A stretch of DNA of 64,000 nucleotides, taken from Candidatus Eiseniibacteriota bacterium (lineage in GTDB: Bacteria; Orphanbacterota; Orphanbacteria; Orphanbacterales; Orphanbacteraceae). The stretch covers positions 124,001-188,000 of the forward strand of contig JAJRWB010000050.1 of assembly GCA_024276995.1 (NCBI GenBank), given 5' to 3'. The position numbers and the translations under genes are program-made. Each line of letters opens with the position of its first letter. Positions within the stretch are counted from its first letter, which is position 1. Shown piece by piece: positions 10,954 through 19,849 of the stretch. The notes under the pieces were generated by a model that searched no databases, was not told the origin of the DNA, and was given only the letters and a program-made list of their open reading frames with translations.

Positions 10954-12239
10954 GGCTCATTCACCCTTATAGTGACCGTGCCGCTTCCCAGGCCGAGGGG
11001 CCTCACCGTCGAGAGATCCCTCCCCTCTCCGACGTCGGGAAGCGGGGTGGGCGAGAGGAAGGAGGCGGTCGTTTCGAGACGGCTCAGCCGGCGATCGAGA
11101 ACGGGAGCTTCCATCTCCGTCTTCGCGATGTCGGTGACCATCTCCTTCGTTCCCGCCGTCCGCTCTCCCCTCTCCTGGGCGAGGAAGAAAATCGGGTCGA
11201 GCCGGACCGCTTCGTCGAAGAGATTCGCCGCGCGTACGAAATCACCTTCGTCCTCGGCCGCCAAGGCGTCGCAATACGCGAGGAACGCCTGGAAGCTCGA
11301 TGTCGGGATCTCGCCGATCGCCTCCCGCTCGGTGCTGCCGAGCGTGTAACCGAGTTCTTCCGCCACCGAGTAGACGATCCTCTTTTCCAGCTCGAAGAAA
11401 TCGTCCAGCCGGCCGCTGATCGAAGAGGGCGTCCCGATTTCGCCGGTAATATTATTTACAATGTAATAATCGAAGCGAATCTCGTCTTTTCCCTCGAGCG
11501 GGGTGATCGTCCCGCCGAGGGACCATCCGGCGCCGAGCATGGCGTCGAGAGAGAGGGCGGCGAGAGGATCGAATCCGGCGGAGCGGGATTTCTCGATCTC
11601 CCGGGTAAGCGCCTCGAACCGGAGCCGCTCCACGAGGAAGAGCCCCTCCACATGCGAGAGGTCGTTGATCAGCTGCTCGGCGAGACCTTTCCCCAGGTTC
11701 CCGTACGTCTCCACCTCGGCGAGGACGTCGAAATAGCGGACCGCGAGGACGTCGGGCGCCATGCGCGCCGGTTCGGCCATGTCCTCTTTCGCTCTTTCGG
11801 CGTACACTTTCCGAACGAGCCGGGTGATCCGCCCGCGCATGGCGCGCGCCACGTGGGTTCGCCCCATGGTGCGGGGGTACGAACGGTACGCCTCGATCGC
11901 CTTTTCCCACTCCCCCTTTCCCTCCCAGGCGAGACCCAGGAGAAGAGGTAGCGAGTCGTCGTCGGGAGAGAGGGTCTGCGCCCGGGTGAGAGCGTCGACG
12001 GCACCGTCGTAGTTTCCCTGCTCGAGGCGCACCCTCCCGAGATCGCGCAGGAGGGAACCGTCGGAAGGATCGGTCTCGATCCGCTCGACGAGGAGCGACT
12101 CCGCCTCGGACCAGCGGCCGCCGTCCAGAGCATCGTCCAGAGGCCCCCTCCCGGAGAAGCCGCACGAGAGCATGAGCGTGCCGGCAACGAGGGCACCGGA
12201 CACGCCGAGCGCCTTCAGGAATCGCGAACCTCTTTTCAT
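10950..12239 (-). CDS. TPR lipoprotein with CsgG-like domain
   Basis: 429 aa from the ATG at 12239. The signal ends in LMLSCGF, a lipobox, so the mature N-terminal Cys should be lipidated. Residues about 35-125 look like tetratricopeptide repeats (AESLLVERIETDP, LGRVRLEQGNYDGAVDALTRA, GEWEKAIEAYRSY). Residues about 165-310 resemble the CsgG/FlgO alpha-beta fold (VLAVRYFDVLAEV, LAEQLINDLSHVEGLFLVERLRF, AGWSLGGTI). It is the third tandem gene with this fold. The start overlaps the previous stop (ATGA), as does its own stop with the barrel gene. CsgG is the outer-membrane pore of curli secretion; a similar role here is inference. Confidence 0.7.
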   Translation of the reverse strand: MKRGSRFLKALGVSGALVAGTLMLSCGFSGRGPLDDALDGGRWSEAESLLVERIETDPSDGSLLRDLGRVRLEQGNYDGAVDALTRAQTLSPDDDSLPLLLGLAWEGKGEWEKAIEAYRSYPRTMGRTHVARAMRGRITRLVRKVYAERAKEDMAEPARMAPDVLAVRYFDVLAEVETYGNLGKGLAEQLINDLSHVEGLFLVERLRFEALTREIEKSRSAGFDPLAALSLDAMLGAGWSLGGTITPLEGKDEIRFDYYIVNNITGEIGTPSSISGRLDDFFELEKRIVYSVAEELGYTLGSTEREAIGEIPTSSFQAFLAYCDALAAEDEGDFVRAANLFDEAVRLDPIFFLAQERGERTAGTKEMVTDIAKTEMEAPVLDRRLSRLETTASFLSPTPLPDVGEGRDLSTVRPLGLGSGTVTIRVNEP

Positions 12240-13375
12240 CGGTCCTCCAGCGGCTCTTCGCCCGCGGCGACGCGCCGACCGTACAACCACGCCTCGAGGG
12301 AGAGAATCCGGGAGGCGATCCGTTCGTCGCCCGGCCGGCGTGCCGCGGCCGACTTCCACTTCTCGAGGGCGGCCGTGTAGTCGCCATCCTCTTCGAAACG
12401 GATCGCTTCCCCCGTTTCGAGAAGAAAGGGAAGATACCCCTTGCCGGCGCCCCACACCAGTTCCTTCTCGTCGAACAGGTCGTTCATGGCGCGGCTCGCC
12501 GATTTCTTCTTGCCATTGTAGGCTTCCACCACGCCGTCGATTTCCGGCCCGAGGAGATCGACCACGAGGCGCCTCTCCAGGGCGATCACATCCCGCCCGT
12601 TTCGGACCTTGCCGTCCACCTTGTCCGCGAGAAGGACCTCTCCCGTCGCCGTCGCCACGAGGCGCACGCCGATGCGGATCCGTTCCGGGTCGACCATCAT
12701 CACACTGCCGAAGAGAAACGCGTGGGCACCGCACAGTCTTCCCGCGGCGACGCGCAGATCGTCGTCGAGCGCCTCTTCTCCCTTCGACCGGGCGATCTCC
12801 CGCTCCAGACCGAGGAGCCGGGCCCTGTCCACCAAGTCGATATCGGTGACCGCGGACAGGTCGTATTGCACAAGCTGTCCGAGACCTGCGGCGAATCGAT
12901 CGATATCGAAAGGGGGCTCTCTCCCGGTGAGTACCGAATGATTCCAGAACTCCCCCACGGCGATCGTGTTGATCCGGCGGCCCGTGCCGCCTTCCCCCCT
13001 TCCGGCGAGACTGTCCCGCGCCTGGTAGAAGCATTGTACCACCGGCGCGGCGTATCGGCGAGGGGGCAGAAGCGAGGCGGCCGGGGTGATCCGGAGCATG
13101 GCGGCCACGTCACGCGCCACCTGCGCCGTCTCGCCGAGGGAACAATGGATCGCCACGAGGGTGCTCAGCGCGCGAAGCCGGGAACGCTCCGGCTCGCCGT
13201 CGCGCTCGAGCAGCGCGCGGGCACACGATTCGGCGAGATCGAAGCGCAATTCATGATAAAAGGCGAGATTGTCCCGGCGGAAACGGGAGATCGCTTCATC
13301 GTCTACCGGCGCGGCACCGGCCGGCAAGGCGACACCGGCGAAGAGCACCGCCATGACGAAAAAAGCAACGGCCAT
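12236..13375 (-). CDS. CsgG-like periplasmic protein (second of three)
   Basis: 379 aa with a Sec signal (FFVMAVLFAGVALPAGAA) and no lipobox Cys. The N-terminal third is helical and TPR-like. Residues about 140-275 carry the CsgG-like core: INTIAVGEFWNHSVL, LGQLVQYDLSAVTDIDLVDR, AHAFLFGSVMMV, IGVRLVATATGEVLLADKVDG. A C-terminal helical part (YTAALEKWKSAAARRPGDE) resembles another TPR. The start is 6 bases after the upstream stop. It has the same domain order as the gene at 13382-14467, consistent with tandem duplication followed by strong divergence. Confidence 0.65.
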   Translation of the reverse strand: MAVAFFVMAVLFAGVALPAGAAPVDDEAISRFRRDNLAFYHELRFDLAESCARALLERDGEPERSRLRALSTLVAIHCSLGETAQVARDVAAMLRITPAASLLPPRRYAAPVVQCFYQARDSLAGRGEGGTGRRINTIAVGEFWNHSVLTGREPPFDIDRFAAGLGQLVQYDLSAVTDIDLVDRARLLGLEREIARSKGEEALDDDLRVAAGRLCGAHAFLFGSVMMVDPERIRIGVRLVATATGEVLLADKVDGKVRNGRDVIALERRLVVDLLGPEIDGVVEAYNGKKKSASRAMNDLFDEKELVWGAGKGYLPFLLETGEAIRFEEDGDYTAALEKWKSAAARRPGDERIASRILSLEAWLYGRRVAAGEEPLEDR

Positions 13376-13381
13376 AAATGA

Positions 13382-14467
13382 TCATCCCCCGAGGAGGAGC
13401 GGTATGATGCGCACTTTCCGCGACGCCACTTCGTTCCCCGGATCGAGGGAGAGGACTTCCTTCCATTTCTCGAGCGCGGCACGGTAGTCCTTCCGGTCTT
13501 CGAGGGCGAGCGCCTCGGAAACCGCGAGCGTCGATTCCACATAGCCGTTCCACGCTTCGCGGGAGGCGGATCTCTCCTCGAAGAAGAGGGCCATTTCCCG
13601 GGCGATGCCCGACGGTTCACCCGCCACATCGACGATTAGGGAGTCGATCGACTCGGCGATTTCGAGGACGAGCTTCTTCTCCAGGTCGAGGAATCGGCGC
13701 GGATCGCCGCCGAATTCACCCTCCACCTGGTGGACGGAAAGAATCTTCCCGGTGGCGGTGTGCACAACGCGGGCGGTGATGATCACTTCCTTCCCGGAAA
13801 TGATCATGTACTGGCCGTAGATGAAACAGTGGGCACCGAGGAAGCGGCCCGCTTTGACGGCCGCCTTTGGATCGGCAAAACCGCCCTGGTTCATCTCGAT
13901 CTCGCCGAGAAGCTGGTTCACCCTCTGGCGGTCGACCACCTCGAGCGACGTGGCCCGCGAGAGATCGTACATGATCAGGTGCTGGAACGCTCCGCGAAAG
14001 AGATCGAAATCGAGCTTGTGAAAATCACCCTTGTAGATCGAATTGTTCTCGAAATCGCCCACCGCCACCGTCCGGATATCCATGGTGCCCGGGTAGAGGG
14101 AATCGCGCACCGTGTGGAAAAGCTCGATCACGGCGGGTGGATACTCGTAGTCGGGGGAGAAGCGCGCGCGGCGGTCGGCATCGAGCATCCGCGCCACTTC
14201 TTCCCGGGCGGCGGCGGCGTCTCCCATGGCGACGAGCGCCGAGGCGCGCCACTTCCGTGCCTCGAGGGCGTTCGGCGATGCGGCGGGCTCGCCGTCGATG
14301 AGTGGCGCGGTGAGTTCGAGAACTTCCGCGTATTCGCCCGCCCAAAATGCTTCCGCCGCGCGGCTCACCCGAGCCTCCGGCCCGGCCGAGACGCCCGGCG
14401 AATAGAGGAGAAACGCAAGGAGGAGGAATGCCGCGCCGGCGACCGTCCTCGGGATGGTGCTATTCAT
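13382..14467 (-). CDS. CsgG-like periplasmic protein (first of three)
   Basis: 361 aa with a Sec signal (GAAFLLLAFLLYSPGVSA) and an AAGGAG ribosome site before the ATG at 14467. The CsgG-like core spans about 120-270: IRTVAVGDFENNSI, FQHLIMYDLSRATSLEVVDRQRVNQLL, AHCFIYGQYMII, ITARVVHTATGKILSVHQVEG. The C-terminus (YRAALEKWKEVLSLDPGNE) is TPR-like and close to the end of its downstream paralog. It is the first gene of the operon running to the 1630-aa FN3 protein; a weak promoter-like TTGTGT-18-TAGAGT lies upstream. The true secretion substrate, if any, is not shown by the sequence. Confidence 0.65.
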   Translation of the reverse strand: MNSTIPRTVAGAAFLLLAFLLYSPGVSAGPEARVSRAAEAFWAGEYAEVLELTAPLIDGEPAASPNALEARKWRASALVAMGDAAAAREEVARMLDADRRARFSPDYEYPPAVIELFHTVRDSLYPGTMDIRTVAVGDFENNSIYKGDFHKLDFDLFRGAFQHLIMYDLSRATSLEVVDRQRVNQLLGEIEMNQGGFADPKAAVKAGRFLGAHCFIYGQYMIISGKEVIITARVVHTATGKILSVHQVEGEFGGDPRRFLDLEKKLVLEIAESIDSLIVDVAGEPSGIAREMALFFEERSASREAWNGYVESTLAVSEALALEDRKDYRAALEKWKEVLSLDPGNEVASRKVRIIPLLLGG

Positions 14468-14544
14468 GTCGGCTCCTTTCCATCGGTTCCACGCGATGCC
14501 ACTCTAGCACTTCATAACGGAAGGACACAAAGAAAAGGATAGAT

Positions 14545-15591
14545 TCATCGCACCCGCGCCTGCTCCAGAAGCGACGCGATCGTCTTCGCCACGACGGCGC
14601 AACCGGCCGGCGAGGCGTGGATGTGATCGAGAAGGGGCTCCTCGGCGGCCTCGATGAACGGTTCGATCAGGCTGATCACGGGGGAGCCGGTTTCGCTCCC
14701 CACACGAGCGATGAGAGGCTGGTAGACGATCAGTTGCGCATCCCCCTTTCTCACCTGGTTCCGGTACGGCCAGATGAGGAAGATCACAGGCACCCCCCGC
14801 GCGGCGCATACTTCATGGATCGCCCGGAGATTCTCCTCGAATTCCTCCGGCGTAACGCGCGGTTCCTTCCCCCGCCGGTCTCCCTCCACCGTCTTCCCAC
14901 CGGCCACGGCGCCCGAGCGGCGAAGGAGATCGGTGAGGAGGCGGTAGAAACGGCTTTTTCCGAGGACCGACCGCACCGTCCCCATCCGGAGGAGCCGTCC
15001 CGTTTCGGCGTCGGTTCTCGATCCCCATACATCGGAATCATTGAAGCCGAAAGTCGCGATCACGAGATCGGGCTTGAGATCGAAGCCGGCCCCTTCGAGG
15101 TATTTCAAGCCCTGGTATGAACTGTATCCGGGCACGCCGGCGTTGATCACCTCCACGCCGTCGCCGAGGGTGCGGCTCATCTCTTCTCGCAGCCGCGCGG
15201 GCCACGTCTGGGAGTCGTCCACACCGAGACCGAAGGTGCACGAATTCCCCACGGCGAGCACGCGAAAACCGCGCTTCCTTTCCCGCACCTCGGGCGACCT
15301 CAATCCGAGGCTGTTCGTCGTTACCTCGAAGTCGACACGTCGATCCTTCATCCGGCCCTGCACGCGAAACGAATCGAGGCCCGGCCTTAGTTTCCAGAAG
15401 AGAACCGGGTCGAAGAGCATTGTTTCGTTCAGCCCGGGAAGCCCGAGAACATCGATGATCTGCCGGTGCTCCTCGTAGAGCGTTCCCTTCCCCGGTTTCC
15501 AGACGAGTCGGGCGCCCCCCTCGAAGAGAGTCGCCGCCGCCAGGAGGACGACGATCGAGTAGAGAAACCGTCTCTTTCGGGAGATGTCCAT
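14545..15591 (-). CDS. Membrane-anchored SGNH/GDSL hydrolase
   Basis: 348 aa. One N-terminal hydrophobic segment (FLYSIVVLLAAATLFEGGARLV) suggests a signal anchor or signal peptide. The SGNH blocks are visible: GNSCTFG (block I Ser, about residue 115), INAGVPGYSSYQ (block II), GFND (block III) and DHIHAS (Asp/His block V, about residue 322). These enzymes hydrolyse or transfer O-linked acyl groups, often on glycans or lipids. It is divergently oriented next to an MBOAT acyltransferase and an SGNH-like protein, so it may act in the same glycan acetylation pathway. The substrate is unknown. Confidence 0.85.
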   Translation of the reverse strand: MDISRKRRFLYSIVVLLAAATLFEGGARLVWKPGKGTLYEEHRQIIDVLGLPGLNETMLFDPVLFWKLRPGLDSFRVQGRMKDRRVDFEVTTNSLGLRSPEVRERKRGFRVLAVGNSCTFGLGVDDSQTWPARLREEMSRTLGDGVEVINAGVPGYSSYQGLKYLEGAGFDLKPDLVIATFGFNDSDVWGSRTDAETGRLLRMGTVRSVLGKSRFYRLLTDLLRRSGAVAGGKTVEGDRRGKEPRVTPEEFEENLRAIHEVCAARGVPVIFLIWPYRNQVRKGDAQLIVYQPLIARVGSETGSPVISLIEPFIEAAEEPLLDHIHASPAGCAVVAKTIASLLEQARVR

Positions 15592-15647
15592 GGATGTCAG
15601 TAAACCACAGCGGCGGGCGGGCCGTCGAGTGGCGGCGGGACGGCATC

Positions 15648-15677
15648 TTGGAAATCGGGCGCACGGTGGGTTACAAT
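15648..15677 (+). promoter_or_regulatory. Candidate housekeeping-type promoter for the MBOAT gene
   Basis: TTGGAA at 15648-15653, an 18-base spacer, and TACAAT at 15672-15677. The predicted transcript start near 15684 lies about 36 bases before the proposed TTG start at 15720, which is a normal leader. Found by eye; no experimental support. Confidence 0.45.
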
Positions 15678-15719
15678 CGCCATTCGACTCTTCAAAACGA
15701 TCACCCGCGGGGAACGACG

Positions 15720-17132
15720 TTGCTCTTCAACACGTGGACTTTTTTCGCTTTCGCCCTCGTGGTGTTCCCTCTCTATTATAAGGCGTCTTTCCGCTGGCAG
15801 AATCGGCTCCTCCTCGCGGCAAGCTACGTTTTCTACGGAGCCTGGGACTACCGGTTCCTTTCGCTCATCCTGTTCTCCACCGTGGTCGACTACATCGTGG
15901 GGAGGAGAATCGCCACCACCGAGGTAGCGTCCGCGCGAAGACGCCTCCTCCTGGTCAGCTGCGTCGTCAACCTCGGTCTTCTCGGCGTGTTCAAGTACTT
16001 CAACTTCTTCGCCGACGGCTTCCAGTCGATGCTCGGGATGGCCGGTATCCACACGTCGCCCGTTTCCCTTTCCATCGTTCTTCCCGTCGGCATCTCGTTC
16101 TACACGTTTCAGACGATGAGCTACACGATCGACATCTACCGCCGCAAACTCGAACCGGTGAGGAACTTCACCGATTTCGCTCTTTTCGTGGCGTACTTCC
16201 CCCAGCTGGTCGCCGGGCCGATCGAGCGGGCGAAGAATCTTCTTCCCCAGATCGTTTCCCCCCGAACGGTGTGCCGCCGCCAGATCATCGAGGGAGCATG
16301 GCTCATCGGATGGGGCCTGTTCAAGAAGGCGATCATCGCCGACAACATCGCGATTTTCGTCGACGAGGCGTTTTTTCCCGGAAACCATTGGGCATCGGGA
16401 TCGCTCTGCCTCTTCGCGATCTATGGATTCGCCATCCAGATCTACTGCGACTTCAGCGGCTACTCCGACGTGGCGCGGGGCCTGGGCAAGCTGATGGGCA
16501 TCGAGATCATGCAGAATTTCAACCTTCCCTACATGGCGACGAGCCCGCAGGAGTTCTGGCGGCGCTGGCATATCAGTCTTTCCACGTGGCTGCGCGACTA
16601 CCTTTACGTCTCGCTCGGCGGAAACCGCCACGGCAGATGGATGACGTACCGAAACCTGATGCTCACCATGGTTCTCGGCGGACTGTGGCACGGCGCGGCG
16701 TGGACTTTCGTCCTATGGGGCGTCTACCAAGGAGCGCTCCTCGCGGTGCATCGTTATCTTTTCGTCGATCTCGGCTTGGCCGGGCCGGGCGGGAAGGCGG
16801 GGCGGTGGATTTCCCGGTTGGTGATGTTCCATCTCACCTGCTTCGGATGGCTGATCTTCCGCGCCGGCAGCGTCGCTCAAATCGGCAGCTTTCTTCGCAG
16901 GATCTTCACGAGTTTCATCCTCGACCTGAACGAGGCGCGGACCGTGTTCGCCGTTCTCTTCTTCGGTGGAATCCTCGCGCTGGTGGAAATGTGGATTCGA
17001 AATGTCGATGACCCGCGGGTTCGTCCCGGGTGGAACGGCCCGATCGGCGCGGCGGCGGCGACGATCCTCCTGATCGTGGCGCTCATCTTCTGGCCCCCCC
17101 AGATCAAGGAGTTCATCTATTTCCAGTTCTGA
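15720..17132 (+). CDS. MBOAT-family O-acyltransferase (AlgI-like)
   Basis: 470 aa from a TTG at 15720, chosen because AlgI-like proteins characteristically begin MLFNTWTFFAF and a GCGGGGAACG ribosome site precedes it; the in-frame ATG at 15594 would add 42 non-hydrophobic residues. There are multiple membrane spans. MBOAT landmarks are QLVAGPIERAKNLLPQ, FWRRWHISLSTWLRDYLYV and the catalytic-type His in GGLWHGAAWTFVLWG (about residue 323). Such proteins move acetyl groups from the cytoplasm to extracellular polysaccharides. The next gene encodes an SGNH-like membrane protein, the usual partner type. Confidence 0.9.
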   Translation: MLFNTWTFFAFALVVFPLYYKASFRWQNRLLLAASYVFYGAWDYRFLSLILFSTVVDYIVGRRIATTEVASARRRLLLVSCVVNLGLLGVFKYFNFFADGFQSMLGMAGIHTSPVSLSIVLPVGISFYTFQTMSYTIDIYRRKLEPVRNFTDFALFVAYFPQLVAGPIERAKNLLPQIVSPRTVCRRQIIEGAWLIGWGLFKKAIIADNIAIFVDEAFFPGNHWASGSLCLFAIYGFAIQIYCDFSGYSDVARGLGKLMGIEIMQNFNLPYMATSPQEFWRRWHISLSTWLRDYLYVSLGGNRHGRWMTYRNLMLTMVLGGLWHGAAWTFVLWGVYQGALLAVHRYLFVDLGLAGPGGKAGRWISRLVMFHLTCFGWLIFRAGSVAQIGSFLRRIFTSFILDLNEARTVFAVLFFGGILALVEMWIRNVDDPRVRPGWNGPIGAAAATILLIVALIFWPPQIKEFIYFQF

Positions 17133-17181
17133 GAAAAAGCCGCTCCCGTTTCACGGGCCGCTCGTCTGGATCGTCGCACCG

Positions 17182-18225
17182 ATGATCGTCTTCCTCGTCG
17201 CCGAGTTCACCGTCCGCGCCCTCGATGCGCGGCGTGTCGATCCGACCACCTACCCCGGGGCGATGAAGATCGCCGCACGCGAGAGCATCGACTTCATCTT
17301 CACCGGGACGTCCCGGACCGCCGGAGGGATCGCTCTTTCCGTATGGGACGAGGAACTTTCCCGTCACGAAGGGCGCGCGGTGCGTTCCCTCAACCTGGCG
17401 CAGCCGTACTCGGGCGGCGCACCGAACTATTTCGGACTGCGGGAACTCGCCGACCGACGAGCACGGAGTCTTGCCGGCTGCACCGTTTTTTTCGAACTCT
17501 CGGCGGGCCTTCCCGCGTTCACACGGAAGTGGGACGATCCGTGGTATTTCGAGGGGAACGCGCAGATCGTCGTCGACTACATGCGTCCCGCCGATCTCGC
17601 CCGCTTCCTCTCCACCGACGAACCGTTCGACCGGAAGGCGGATATCGTCTTCCGCTACTTCACGAGGACGTCACGTCTGTTATCGCTCCGCCGGTCGCTC
17701 CAGCGCTCCGTCTCGTGGCGCGGCCTCGCGATCACGCGACGGCTTCTCACCGCGCTCGGAGGGGAGTACCGCGAGAATCTTCTCGGCGCGAAGCTTCCGC
17801 CGATCCGCGTGCTTCGCACCGACGAGCATGGCGTCCGGTTGCAGAGAGAACGGATCCGCGCGAGAACGAGCCGGGACGCGCTCGCCCGGCAGAAACCGCT
17901 CCGGCCGTGGAAGGAAACCATCGTCTGCGCCGCGGCGATCATGCTGAAGGAGAGGGGAATCGCCGTGGCGTTTCACGAGGTGCCCGCGCCGTCGTTCGCG
18001 TGGACGGTGAACGAAACGGAAACGAGGCGCCTCGACCGCGCCGACTTCGAGGCATGGGCGAAGGGAAACGACATCCCGATCATCCGAAGCCACATCGCCG
18101 TGACGGACGACGACTTTCCCGACCTCTCCCACCTCGCGCGAAGCAGGCGAGAGGAGTATACCCGCGCGCTGGCGGCGGATTTCGTCGCCCGAGAGGGGAA
18201 AGGGGGACGGGAGCCGCCTGATTGA
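17182..18225 (+). CDS. SGNH-like membrane-anchored protein (AlgJ/DltD-like partner)
   Basis: 347 aa from the ATG at 17182. The frame stays open upstream (EKKPLPFHGPLVWIVAP), adding basic residues and the first part of the membrane anchor, so the real start may be a non-standard codon near 17119-17130, close to the MBOAT stop at 17132. SGNH-type features are GTSRTAGGI (candidate nucleophile Ser) and FPDLSHLA near the C-terminus (Asp/His pair). It follows the MBOAT gene directly, matching alginate- or teichoic-acid-type acetylation pairs. The acyl acceptor is unknown. The fold call is moderate because the middle of the protein shows no familiar motif. Confidence 0.6.
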   Translation: MIVFLVAEFTVRALDARRVDPTTYPGAMKIAARESIDFIFTGTSRTAGGIALSVWDEELSRHEGRAVRSLNLAQPYSGGAPNYFGLRELADRRARSLAGCTVFFELSAGLPAFTRKWDDPWYFEGNAQIVVDYMRPADLARFLSTDEPFDRKADIVFRYFTRTSRLLSLRRSLQRSVSWRGLAITRRLLTALGGEYRENLLGAKLPPIRVLRTDEHGVRLQRERIRARTSRDALARQKPLRPWKETIVCAAAIMLKERGIAVAFHEVPAPSFAWTVNETETRRLDRADFEAWAKGNDIPIIRSHIAVTDDDFPDLSHLARSRREEYTRALAADFVAREGKGGREPPD

Positions 18226-18306
18226 CGAACCGTATTCTACGACCAATCCACCGATACGTTTCTTGCTCTTGTGGCCGCCGGGTGACCCTTCCCCGCACCG
18301 ATTTCC

Positions 18307-18315
18307 TGCTATAAT
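18307..18315 (+). promoter_or_regulatory. Extended -10 promoter element before the M28 peptidase gene
   Basis: TGCTATAAT is a perfect extended -10 (TGnTATAAT) in the 136-base gap between 18225 and 18362. No good -35 is present at normal spacing, as is common with extended -10 sites. The expected transcript starts near 18322, about 40 bases before the GTG at 18362. The same nine bases occur on the other strand at 27301-27309. Confidence 0.6.
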
Positions 18316-18361
18316 CCCCCTCTCGCCGTAAAGATACGGCCGGCGGAGAGGAGGGTATCGA

Positions 18362-19834
18362 GTGACATGGCATCGCGATTCCGGTTTATCCCGCATATCG
18401 ATTGTCGCTCTTGCCGCCTCGGCCGCGCTTTTCGCGACGCCGCCGACCGCCGGCGCGGGGGAGGGCGCTGACATGATCGATCCGGCGGCGACATACCGCG
18501 ACCAGGCGGCCCGGCTGATCGGTGAGGCGATCGTCTCGAACCACGCATACGACAACCTCGAATACCTCTGCGACCGGATCGGCAATCGGTTGAGCGGATC
18601 GACCGCCCTGGAAGAGGCGGTGCAGTGGGCGGCCGATCTGATGAAGAGAGAAGGCCTCTCCAATGTGAGGCTCGAGGAGGTCCCCGTCCCGGTCTGGGTT
18701 CGCGGCGCCGAGAGCGCGCGGATCGTGACACCCGTTTCGCTCGACCTGAATCTTCTCGGCCTCGGCATGAGCGTCGGCACGCCGCCCGGCGGGATCGAGG
18801 CGGAAGTGGTCGTGGTCCGTTCGTTCGATGAACTCGACACTCTCGGCGAGGATGGCGTTTCGGGGAAGATCGTCCTCTACGACGTTCCGTACGAAGGATA
18901 CGGCGCCACGGTGACATACAGGATGGACGGCCCCTCCCGCGCCGGTGCTCTCGGCGCCGTGGCCGCCCTCGTCCGCTCGATCGGTCCGATCAGCTACGAC
19001 ACGCCGCACACCGGCACGCTTCGTTACAGCGACGACGCCCCGAAGATTCCCGCGGCAGCGATCACCATCGAAAACTCGGCTCTTATCGGCAGGCTCGTCG
19101 ATAACGGAGAGAAAGTGACGATCCATCTCGAGATGGAAGCGCGTACTCTGGACGACGCAATATCGGCCAACGTGATCGGCGAGATTCCCGGCTCCGAGAA
19201 ACCCGGCGAAATCGTTCTTCGCGGCGCACATCTCGACTCGTGGGACGTCGGCCAGGGGGCGCAGGACGACGGCGTGGGTTGCGTGATCGCCCTGGAAGCG
19301 GCGAGGTTGATCGGCACGCTCGGTCTTTCGCCGCGCCGGACGATCCGCGTGGTGTTCTTCACCAACGAAGAGAACGGGACGCGCGGCGGGAAGAAATATC
19401 TCGAGGAACACGGCTGGGAACTCTCACAGCACGTGGCGGCGATCGAATCCGATTCGGGAAACGGCCCGGCGGAAGGATTCCACCTCGACCTGAGGGCGCG
19501 GGAAGGACGCGACGACGGTGAAGCCGAGAACGAGCGCGCCGAAGCGCTCGCCACGATGAGGTCGATCGGCTCGCTTCTCGAACTCACGGGCTCTTCGACT
19601 ATGAAGAAAGGGTGGTCGGGTGTCGACATCGGGCCGATCGTCGCCGCCGGTGTCGTCGGGCTCGGTCTCGCCCACGACACGAGCGCCTATTTCAACGTCC
19701 ATCATACGAGGGCGGACACTTTCGAAAAGATTGATCGCGGTGACCTGGCGAAGAACGTTGCCGCCATGGCGGTGATGGCTTATGTTCTCGCCGACATGCC
19801 GGAACGGCTGGCGCCGCCCGCAACGAACCGATGA
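18362..19834 (+). CDS. Secreted M28-family zinc peptidase (carboxypeptidase Q-like)
   Basis: 490 aa from a GTG at 18362 preceded by GAGGAGGG. The Sec signal is ISIVALAASAALFATPPTAGA. A PA-like insert (about 110-240) precedes the catalytic domain. Zinc-site motifs of the co-catalytic M28 family are present in order: GAHLDSWD (His and Asp), AQDDGVG (bridging Asp), TNEENG (catalytic Glu followed by ligand Glu), IESDSGNG (Asp) and NVHHT (His). It probably cleaves dipeptides or aminoacyl peptides in the periplasm or outside the cell. Confidence 0.9.
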   Translation: MTWHRDSGLSRISIVALAASAALFATPPTAGAGEGADMIDPAATYRDQAARLIGEAIVSNHAYDNLEYLCDRIGNRLSGSTALEEAVQWAADLMKREGLSNVRLEEVPVPVWVRGAESARIVTPVSLDLNLLGLGMSVGTPPGGIEAEVVVVRSFDELDTLGEDGVSGKIVLYDVPYEGYGATVTYRMDGPSRAGALGAVAALVRSIGPISYDTPHTGTLRYSDDAPKIPAAAITIENSALIGRLVDNGEKVTIHLEMEARTLDDAISANVIGEIPGSEKPGEIVLRGAHLDSWDVGQGAQDDGVGCVIALEAARLIGTLGLSPRRTIRVVFFTNEENGTRGGKKYLEEHGWELSQHVAAIESDSGNGPAEGFHLDLRAREGRDDGEAENERAEALATMRSIGSLLELTGSSTMKKGWSGVDIGPIVAAGVVGLGLAHDTSAYFNVHHTRADTFEKIDRGDLAKNVAAMAVMAYVLADMPERLAPPATNR

Positions 19835-19849
19835 AAAGGATATGAACCG

